DNA of 8,333 bases, from positions 1 to 8,333 of the forward strand of contig JACMLD010000419.1 in the NCBI GenBank assembly GCA_014379785.1, given 5' to 3'. Numbering within the stretch: the stretch's first letter is position 1; each line of letters begins with the position of its first letter. Shown here piece after piece: positions 1 through 5,360 of this stretch. The position numbers were made by a program, and so were the translations under genes. The notes beneath the pieces were generated by a model, which was not told where the DNA came from, did not search any database, and was given only the letters and a program-made list of their open reading frames with translations. The stretch is from Chitinophagaceae bacterium (GTDB taxonomy: Bacteria; Bacteroidota; Bacteroidia; Chitinophagales; Chitinophagaceae).

Positions 1-1371
1 ACCGCCGCCACCACGACCGCTTTTCCCTTTCTGGCCCTGTATCTATCCGATGTGCGAGCCCTGTCGGAACTGGGTCTGCTGGTCGGACTGGGTGTGATTT
101 TTTCGCTCTACGCCACCCTGTTCTTTCTGCCGCCGCTGCTGATCTTCATGGAACGCCGCTTTCCGGCTGAATATCGCCCGATACCCTCATTGGGTCTCTG
201 GCGCCTGTGGCGCTTCGCCACACGTCGCTCGGGAATCGTGATCGCCTTATCAATGGTCACGATTCTGGTGCTGGGGGTCATGGCGTTCAGTATCACATTC
301 GATGGCGAATTGAAGAACCTGCAGCCCCGCCATTCCGAGGCATTCCTGGCCCAGGAAAAAATCGAAAAGCATCTCAGCCTGGCTCCCAAACAGTTGCTGG
401 TGGCTCTGGAAGGGGCTGATCTGCAGCAGGTGCTGGAGCGGACCGCCAAAGTCGAAGAGGTTGCCGGGCGCCTGCAGCAGCAGGGCCGGATTGCGGCCTG
501 GTCATCCCTGGGCAGGATCATCAACAGCCCGACCCACCAGGCGGCCGTCATGGAGCGCCTGCGGGTAGAATTTCAGGGCAGGAACCTGGCAGATCAGCTG
601 ACGGCCGGGTTGGAGCGCAATGGTTTCTCCCGGGAGCCGTTTGAAAAGTACATTGCAGCGGCCGGGAATATGGCCAGGCCGGTTGCAGTCTCCAGCGCCG
701 AAGCATTGGCCGGTCTGTCGGCCTCGCCGCTTAAGGGGCTGCTGGAGCGTCATCTGGTTAAAAACGCCTCCGGTTATCATGCGCTGGTATATCTGCATTA
801 CAAGGGTGCCGATTTCGACCGGCAGGGTTTTCAGGATGAACTGGCCGCCATTGATCCCACAGCGCGTATATCCAGCGTCGATCTGATCAGCGATCAGCTT
901 TCGGCGGCGGTCAAGAAGAGTTTTGCCTGGGGTTTTGCGTTGGGCGGCCTGGTTGTGCTGTTCATGCTGGTGGCACACTTCGAGTCGTTGTCGGGAGTCT
1001 TTTATGCGATGTTTCCTGTGGTGGCCGGAGCGCTGGCAATGCTGGGCATCATGGCCGTCAGCGGCATGGGTCTCAATTTCATGAACGCGATGGTGCTGGT
1101 GACGATTGTCGGCATGGGGAGCGATTATGGTCTGCATATCCGCCACCGCATTGCAGTAACGGATCCGCTGCAGCAGGAACTGCACTTTGTCCAGTCCAGT
1201 CGGGCGGTGCTGCTGTCGGCCTTGACGACAATCGCCGGCTTCGGCTCGCTGGCGCTGGCCGATTATCCCGCTTTGGCGTCGATCGGCTGGGCCACCAATT
1301 TTGGTATCGGCTTCACGGCGATTTTTGCGATGGTGACGCTGCCGGCGATATTTTCGCAGGTAAATAAATAA
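1..1371 (+). CDS. MMPL/RND-family inner-membrane exporter, C-terminal part (5' end outside window)
   Basis: The reading frame is open from base 1, so the GTG at 52 is an internal valine and not the start. The 456 visible residues are the second half of an RND/MMPL transporter. In order they show a membrane hairpin (about residues 5-46), a short cytoplasmic loop, one membrane helix (about 77-100), a periplasmic domain of about 190 residues, and a closing bundle of four to five helices (about 305-455). The closing bundle contains GMGSDYGLH, the MMPL counterpart of the RND proton-relay helix. Proteins of this family use the proton gradient to export lipids or other hydrophobic compounds; the substrate cannot be told here. 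High GC and an uninterrupted frame suggest native, functional DNA. There is no strong terminator between its stop and the next gene. The family is sure; assignment to a subfamily such as HpnN-like or the aryl-polyene exporter type is not. Confidence 0.88.
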   Translation, partial: TAATTTAFPFLALYLSDVRALSELGLLVGLGVIFSLYATLFFLPPLLIFMERRFPAEYRPIPSLGLWRLWRFATRRSGIVIALSMVTILVLGVMAFSITFDGELKNLQPRHSEAFLAQEKIEKHLSLAPKQLLVALEGADLQQVLERTAKVEEVAGRLQQQGRIAAWSSLGRIINSPTHQAAVMERLRVEFQGRNLADQLTAGLERNGFSREPFEKYIAAAGNMARPVAVSSAEALAGLSASPLKGLLERHLVKNASGYHALVYLHYKGADFDRQGFQDELAAIDPTARISSVDLISDQLSAAVKKSFAWGFALGGLVVLFMLVAHFESLSGVFYAMFPVVAGALAMLGIMAVSGMGLNFMNAMVLVTIVGMGSDYGLHIRHRIAVTDPLQQELHFVQSSRAVLLSALTTIAGFGSLALADYPALASIGWATNFGIGFTAIFAMVTLPAIFSQVNK

Positions 1372-1475
1372 GCCGGAAAGCGGCGGTTGGAACTCCGGTG
1401 GTGATTGAGGATTGCGATACGCCGGAATAATGGTAGATTGTCGCACTGTAATTCCAACCAGGTTTGGAGAAATAT

Positions 1476-1880
1476 ATGCCTATTGATTTTTCGCCTTTAG
1501 AGAAAGACATTGCCAGCCTTAACCGTGCCCTTGTCCGGGCAACTGGCGCGCAAGGTGACGAAGAGCTCCGCGATGCATGCATTCAACGCTTTGAATACAC
1601 GTTCGAGCTGTGCTGGAAGATGCTCAAACGCCAACTGGAACAGGAACTCCCCAATCCGGCAGAGGTCGATGGATACAGTTACCGTCATCTTTTCCGGGTG
1701 GGCGCTGAACGAGGACTGGTCCAGGATGTTGAAGCGTGGTTTGATTATCGCGAACGCCGCAATATCACCTCTCACACCTATGATGAAGCGAAAGCCGCCA
1801 GAGTGTTTGAGGCCTTGCCCGCTTTTGCCGGACATGCGGAAGAGCTGCTAGGCCGATTGAAAGAAAGCTCCGGGAAATAA
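1476..1880 (+). CDS. HI0074-family nucleotidyltransferase substrate-binding protein (HEPN fold)
   Basis: This 134-residue helical protein belongs to the HI0074 family (NTase_sub_bind), which pairs with a minimal nucleotidyltransferase encoded next door. The ATG at 1476 is preferred because GGAGA at 1466-1470 lies five bases before it; an in-frame TTG at 1464 would overlap that ribosome-binding site. The segment ERRNITSHTYDE near residues 93-104 is the family signature. It contains RNITSH (95-100), which fits the R-N-x3-H motif of HEPN ribonucleases. In known HEPN-MNT pairs the HEPN protein is an RNase toxin or a substrate-binding partner, and the MNT protein neutralises or modifies it. The stop overlaps the ATG of the downstream MNT gene (TAATG), so the two are translationally coupled. 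The frame is intact, whereas the partner is frameshifted. Family assignment is firm; toxin activity is inferred. Confidence 0.88.
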   Translation: MPIDFSPLEKDIASLNRALVRATGAQGDEELRDACIQRFEYTFELCWKMLKRQLEQELPNPAEVDGYSYRHLFRVGAERGLVQDVEAWFDYRERRNITSHTYDEAKAARVFEALPAFAGHAEELLGRLKESSGK

Positions 1881-2189
1881 TGATGGATCTCAAGCCGGAA
1901 CACCTCAGAATCGTCTGTGACATACTTGCCCTCCAACTTCCCGGATGTGAAGTTCAACTGTTCGCGTCCCGCGCCAATTGGTACAGCCAAACCACATTCA
2001 GACATCGACCTTGTAATAATGGGGGATGAATTGCTTCCGGTTACAACCATGAGAATCCTGCGCGATGCCTTTGATGACAGTGATATGCCGTTTCAGGTTG
2101 ATATTGTGGAGTGGGCGGGGACCAGTGAAGAGTTCAGGAAGGTGATTGCATTGAGTGCAATACCGCTGGAAAATTGTAACGCGACTTAA
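1880..2189 (+). pseudogene. MNT-type nucleotidyltransferase (HI0073-like), frameshifted in the active-site motif
   Basis: Translation from the ATG at 1880 (or 1883) gives an MNT-like start and reaches LFASRAN, then leaves frame and stops near 2030. One frame over, from 1980, it continues GTAKPHSDIDLVI and runs to the TAA at 2187-2189, including VDIVEW, the usual third-carboxylate region. Dropping one T from AATT at 1976-1979 restores a 102-residue protein reading FASRANGTAKPHSDIDL, a nearly perfect minimal nucleotidyltransferase active site (GS-x10-DxD). Even then the first Gly of the usual GSR motif is Ala. The family transfers nucleotides and, in HEPN-MNT pairs, acts as the antitoxin by modifying the HEPN partner. 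As written, the gene is broken. A sequencing or assembly error of one base is an equally good explanation, since the rest of the frame is well conserved. A GTG at 1917 opens the second frame but would lack the motif. Confidence 0.82.
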
Positions 2190-2198
2190 ATAGCTCAC

Positions 2199-2320
2199 AA
2201 CTCCCCCCACCCCCCTCTTATCTTAAGAGGGGGAGCTTTAATGCAAAACAAATTCAAAAATACCACCAATGCCACATCTCTGCGTCCCTCCCCTTACATA
2301 AGGGGAGGACAGGTGGGGTT
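2199..2320. repeat. MITE-like element with a GC-rich hairpin at each end
   Basis: Two strong hairpins bound this 122-bp stretch. The left has arms 2211-2220 and 2224-2233 (CCCCCTCTTA, three-base loop); the right has arms 2287-2296 and 2299-2308 (CCTCCCCTTA, two-base loop). The outer ends are also inverted relative to each other: the left begins AACTCCCCCCAC and the right, on the other strand, AACCCCACCTGT. This gives an element with terminal inverted repeats that each fold, a layout seen in small non-autonomous elements dispersed in some proteobacterial genomes. It codes for nothing. It lies between the 3' ends of two convergent genes, so the hairpins could also end transcription, though neither is followed by a good T-run. 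No clear target-site duplication is visible. Confidence 0.6.
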
Positions 2321-2477
2321 ATGGTGTGCGACCTCTCAAAGTGCAGACGCGTGAGTCTCAGCATTGCGCATTGGGTCAACCCACTCAAGAGCAGCAGCCA
2401 AGCATCAGGATTCCTTGATTAATTAACGGATGATTTGTTCGATTGCCAATGTGATAATTATGATTGTTATGAGTAGA

Positions 2478-3761
2478 TTACGGGATAATGCCGAGTAGTT
2501 TTGAAAGATTCGTCAGCATCTCTTTTCGTTCTTTTTTCAGATCACGGTTCAAATTGATAACCACAACCGAAATTCTTTTATCTTCATCTCCCATAAGGCA
2601 GTACGATTTTGGTGTGACTTCACCGGTATCAGGGTACAGCAGTATCACGTTATTACAGTCATACCGGGTTGCGTAAGCGTACATCTGGTACATATCTGCA
2701 GACGAAACTCCATTCTTGATGTCTGCTTCATCGGATTTGAGGCACTTCCACTTTGTATCAAGAAGCAGTCTGGCTTGTGAGCCATTTTTTATAAGGATGT
2801 CAGGCTGAAGCTTGAATTTTGGACTTCGACTTTTTTTCTCCTGAAGTAGGTATTTGCTACATCCCTCACTCTGAATACAAATATCTTTACGTCTAAACCC
2901 GAAATCGTCAGCGTGACGATAGATGAAACGGGCAATGAATTCCTCAAATAGTTTTTCCATGGGAAAGAGAAGCGAAAATGTCCGGCTATCTCCTGCAGAT
3001 GGATTGGGACTCTGCTCCTGCCAGACGATGCGGCAGAAATCCAGCAGAGTCTGAAAACGCTCGTTATTACGGTGCAGATGAATCCGGTCGAAATGGTGAG
3101 CATCGGGGAAAATGTCGCACACTTCATCGAAAATGGCGGTTGTCTCCATCAAGAGCCGTTGAGTTTCGTTATCTGTTGATACGGAGATAAGCCTGCGACT
3201 GGTGGCCTTCAAAATACGATTGAGCGGAGTGTTATCCAGAAACTCATCAAAACCGACATAGAAGCGCTCGCGATGGGCAGCATTCATCAGCACATGCCGG
3301 TTCATCAGAATCTTCCCCTTAATGCGGGGAAGGTTTTCCTCCCGATGAACGTAGGCGTGATCCACTCCTCGACGCAACTCTTCCAATAGGCGATTGGCAA
3401 AGAGCCGGATCAGCACTTCCAGCAGCGGCAACTTCTGTAATTTCAGGGAAGCCAGGTCGCGCTCCTCAAAAGGGAGCTTTCTGGTGAAAGACAACATATA
3501 GAGCAAGTTGTGCTGGGCCAGCGATCTTGCCTGATCGCCGGCTTCAGCTTTGCTCTTGTCTATTTTGGGGAGAATTTCCAGCGATAAGCCCGGCACCTGA
3601 ATGACGCCGACATAGTTTCTGGTCCATACCTCATTGTGTCGCCAGTCGAAAATGCGGTTCTTATTTGACGTGCTGCAATGGGCATCCTCAAAAGCTTTCA
3701 GTTCCTTGCGTTGCTTGTCGGAACAGGGTATTTTTTGATTTTCACAAACGGATACTCTCAT
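2478..3761 (-). CDS. mcrC: McrC-type subunit of a 5-methylcytosine-dependent restriction system
   Basis: This 427-residue protein has the full layout of the McrC family. The N-terminal half contains the family-typical VGVIQVPGLSLEILPKID (about 51-68). The C-terminal half carries a PD-(D/E)xK nuclease core with QPDI at 319-322 (Asp321) and LLLDTKWK at 332-339 (Asp335, Lys337), followed by QMYAYATRY, a typical helix after the active site. McrC is the DNA-cleaving partner of the GTP-driven motor McrB, which recognises modified DNA. No McrB motor is recognisable in the window, and the space just upstream is occupied by an opposing gene. The start codon overlaps the stop of a short upstream ORF as ATGA (3758-3761), so this gene was probably translated by coupling to an upstream partner. 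No strong Shine-Dalgarno of its own is seen. The active-site residues are intact, so the protein could still be a functional nuclease. Confidence 0.88.
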   Translation of the reverse strand: MRVSVCENQKIPCSDKQRKELKAFEDAHCSTSNKNRIFDWRHNEVWTRNYVGVIQVPGLSLEILPKIDKSKAEAGDQARSLAQHNLLYMLSFTRKLPFEERDLASLKLQKLPLLEVLIRLFANRLLEELRRGVDHAYVHREENLPRIKGKILMNRHVLMNAAHRERFYVGFDEFLDNTPLNRILKATSRRLISVSTDNETQRLLMETTAIFDEVCDIFPDAHHFDRIHLHRNNERFQTLLDFCRIVWQEQSPNPSAGDSRTFSLLFPMEKLFEEFIARFIYRHADDFGFRRKDICIQSEGCSKYLLQEKKSRSPKFKLQPDILIKNGSQARLLLDTKWKCLKSDEADIKNGVSSADMYQMYAYATRYDCNNVILLYPDTGEVTPKSYCLMGDEDKRISVVVINLNRDLKKERKEMLTNLSKLLGIIP

Positions 3762-3970
3762 TCTGACTTGCCGGGGCCTTTCATTACCGCTTCAAAGAAC
3801 TTTTTTAAGTAGCTGTAATCCAATTTTCCAAAATCCTCATGTATCCGGAATGTAGGCTTGTCCTCATATTCCGGCCAGTCAAGACTTCCGAGGTTTTTAA
3901 AACCTCTGAGGTCTGCATTCACAGGTAGAGGCGATATGAACATTTCCTCCCATATTTTCGAGGCATACAT
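3758..3970 (-). CDS. Short ORF coupled to mcrC; possible C-terminal remnant of its lost partner
   Basis: This 70-codon frame ends in a TGA that overlaps the mcrC ATG, the arrangement expected of an mcrB-mcrC operon. I do not recognise the protein. Its last 40 or so residues (after SLDWPEYEDKPTF) have an ordinary acidic and aromatic composition and look like a real protein tail. The residues before them, LRGFKNLGSL, are encoded by a copy of the palindromic repeat at 3882-3914, and the first 19 or so are antisense to the start of the opposing nuclease gene. The most economical reading is that only about 3758-3881 is old coding sequence, the stump of an upstream partner gene (perhaps McrB-like) cut at the palindrome. 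Expression as an independent protein is doubtful. Confidence 0.35.
   Translation of the reverse strand: MYASKIWEEMFISPLPVNADLRGFKNLGSLDWPEYEDKPTFRIHEDFGKLDYSYLKKFFEAVMKGPGKSE
3882..3914. repeat. Palindromic repeat, copy 1 (imperfect)
   Basis: Arms of 16 bases around one central base (3898) pair with one mismatch and one G-T pair; the core is CCGAGGTTT/AAACCTC. It matches copies at 5056-5088 and 6789-6818. It lies 21 bases before the ATG of the nuclease-transposase gene and exactly where the mcrC-linked short ORF seems to lose its ancestral sequence. In RNA it would form a stem in the 5' leader of the plus-strand gene. Confidence 0.85.
3923..3931 (+). promoter_or_regulatory. Ribosome-binding site deciding the nuclease gene start
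   Basis: AGGTAGAGG lies immediately before GCGAT and the ATG, at a usable 4-10 base spacing to 3936. This favours the ATG at 3936 over an in-frame ATG at 3858. Starting at 3858 would add 26 residues, partly encoded by the palindrome, and has no comparable site. Confidence 0.55.
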
Positions 3971-5360
3971 TCATTGCCCCACCAAGTGCTGGTTAATGTC
4001 ACTTGGTGAAGCTGGGGAGAATAATGTCTACGCCGAATGGATGCGGGAGAAAAATCAATCTTACCGTACGAATGCGATCAAACGCCTGTCCGGTGGACTT
4101 CAAACTGGCGAATTTATTGTGGCACCGCCAGCTAATCTGAACTTGAAGATGGCTTTATGGAGGCTGGTTTCTGAAATTACGGTAAGCAGCAAGGAGTTGG
4201 AATCATGCATTCATGCTGTAGAGCGGACTCCATCGACAGGACGGGGCAAACCCGCTCAGTTTGTGCCAATTCGTTTTGTAACAAACAACAAGCTTACCAA
4301 GTTTGATAAACTGTTGGTTGCATTTGATGCCCACATTCTTGCCGAAACCTTAAAACACGAGATTGCTTACGGCAAGATCATTCATTGTGATGGATTCTCG
4401 GTCTCGAAGGTTAAGATATCTGTGCTGGTGGGAGAGGTGAGGAAGATTGTAGGGAAGATAACCTTTATGATTTCAGCCGATACGCCGCCTGATCTCATAC
4501 TCAATAGCCATTGTCCGAAATGTGAATATCAACGTCGCTGTCGTGAAAAAGCGATTGAAAAGGATGATCTTAGTCTACTGGGCGGGATGACGGAAAAAGA
4601 GCGCAAGAAGCGCAACAGCAAAGGCATTTTCACGGTTACGCAACTCTCGTACACGTTCCGGCCAAGGAGGCTGCCAAAAAGACTGCGCGATAAGCAGGAG
4701 AAGTACCATCATTCATTGAAAGCGCTGGCGATCCGGGAAAATAAAATTCATATCGTCGGTAGTCCGGAGTTGTATATCGAAGGCACACCAGTTTGTCTGG
4801 ATGTTGAAGGGTTACCGGATCGCGATTTCTATTACCTCATCGGGGTGCGGATCAGGCATGGTGATTCGGTAGTTCAGCATAGCCTGTGGGCGGATAGGCC
4901 GGAGGATGAGGAAAAGATTTGGGGGGAGTTTGTTGATTTGCTCTCTACGATTGAGAAACCGGTGCTGATACATTATGGCAGCTATGAAACGACCTTTATC
5001 AAGACCATGTGCAGCCGCTATGGTGCGCCATGTAATTCCAAGTTGCATTCGATACAGACCTCCGAGGTTTTTGAAACCTCGGAGGTCTCGCCTGAGATAA
5101 ACGACACCTTGATTGCAAAAGCGAATAAGAGATCAAATGCAGAAAAACCGTTGTCTTCGGCTATCAATCTTCTTTCAGTTATATATGGTCACGTCTATTT
5201 TCCGGTGGCATCGAATGGCTTGAAGGAGATTGCGGGCTATTGTGGATTCCAATGGTCAGAGACGCTTGCTTCTGGACTGCAGTCCATTGTCTGGCGGGAA
5301 ATGTGGGAAGCATCAAAAGATGTCTCAGAGCAGGATAAGCTGATTCGCTACAATGCCTAG
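3936..5360 (+). CDS. TM0106/RecB-like nuclease, N-terminal 474 residues of a nuclease-transposase fusion, cut by TAG
   Basis: The protein starts at the ATG at 3936. Residues 1-205 are a RecB/Cas4-like domain with Cys14 in the first helix and a late cluster Cys193-x2-Cys196-x5-Cys202, the four-cysteine pattern that holds an iron-sulfur cluster in Cas4-type nucleases. The usual PD-(D/E)xK residues are not evident (FVPIRFV and FDAHIL occupy that region), so this part may bind DNA rather than cut it. Residues about 280-474 form an RNase H-like/DEDD exonuclease domain (YprB-like): DVE at 289-291 is motif I and HYGSYE lies at 346-351. The frame stops at RYNA-TAG, but the next codons read DCEALE, completing the expected YNAEDCEAL motif III. 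A GAG-to-TAG change therefore removes the last catalytic Asp. Residues TSEVFETSEVS (375-385) are encoded by an inserted palindrome. Family firm; activity doubtful. Confidence 0.83.
   Translation: MNISSHIFEAYIHCPTKCWLMSLGEAGENNVYAEWMREKNQSYRTNAIKRLSGGLQTGEFIVAPPANLNLKMALWRLVSEITVSSKELESCIHAVERTPSTGRGKPAQFVPIRFVTNNKLTKFDKLLVAFDAHILAETLKHEIAYGKIIHCDGFSVSKVKISVLVGEVRKIVGKITFMISADTPPDLILNSHCPKCEYQRRCREKAIEKDDLSLLGGMTEKERKKRNSKGIFTVTQLSYTFRPRRLPKRLRDKQEKYHHSLKALAIRENKIHIVGSPELYIEGTPVCLDVEGLPDRDFYYLIGVRIRHGDSVVQHSLWADRPEDEEKIWGEFVDLLSTIEKPVLIHYGSYETTFIKTMCSRYGAPCNSKLHSIQTSEVFETSEVSPEINDTLIAKANKRSNAEKPLSSAINLLSVIYGHVYFPVASNGLKEIAGYCGFQWSETLASGLQSIVWREMWEASKDVSEQDKLIRYNA
5056..5088 (+). repeat. Palindromic repeat, copy 2 (perfect), in frame inside the nuclease domain
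   Basis: Two perfect 15-base arms, AGACCTCCGAGGTTT and its complement, surround TTG. The repeat is 33 bases, a multiple of three, and keeps the frame, adding TSEVFETSEVS between the HYGSYE motif and the NLLSVIYG segment. It shares its core with copies 1 and 3. An insertion that preserves frame suggests it is tolerated in a surface loop. Confidence 0.9.
5358..5360 (+). other. In-frame TAG interrupting the nuclease-transposase fusion
   Basis: The frame reads TAC AAT GCC TAG GAT TGT GAG. With Glu in place of TAG the residues are YNAEDCEAL, the expected third exonuclease motif of this family, and the same frame stays open for a further 492 codons to 6839. One G-to-T change from GAG is enough to explain it. 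Readthrough would give a 967-residue protein. Alternatives are a sequencing error or true recoding; there is no obvious stem-loop just downstream. Confidence 0.85.

Noticed and set aside
502..1446. Long minus-strand open frame opposite the MMPL gene
   Set aside because: It is antisense to a well-recognised membrane transporter, has a low-complexity Arg/His/Gln-rich translation and no family features; it is a by-product of high GC.
1917..2189. A separate 90-codon gene starting at GTG 1917
   Set aside because: Its first 20 codons overlap the correct frame of the nucleotidyltransferase and match nothing; only the part after 1980 is homologous, so it is the second half of the frameshifted gene.
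3858..3935. A 26-residue N-terminal extension of the nuclease gene from ATG 3858
   Set aside because: It runs through the palindrome, has no ribosome-binding site and lacks family similarity; the ATG at 3936 has a better site and the family's N-terminal helix follows directly.
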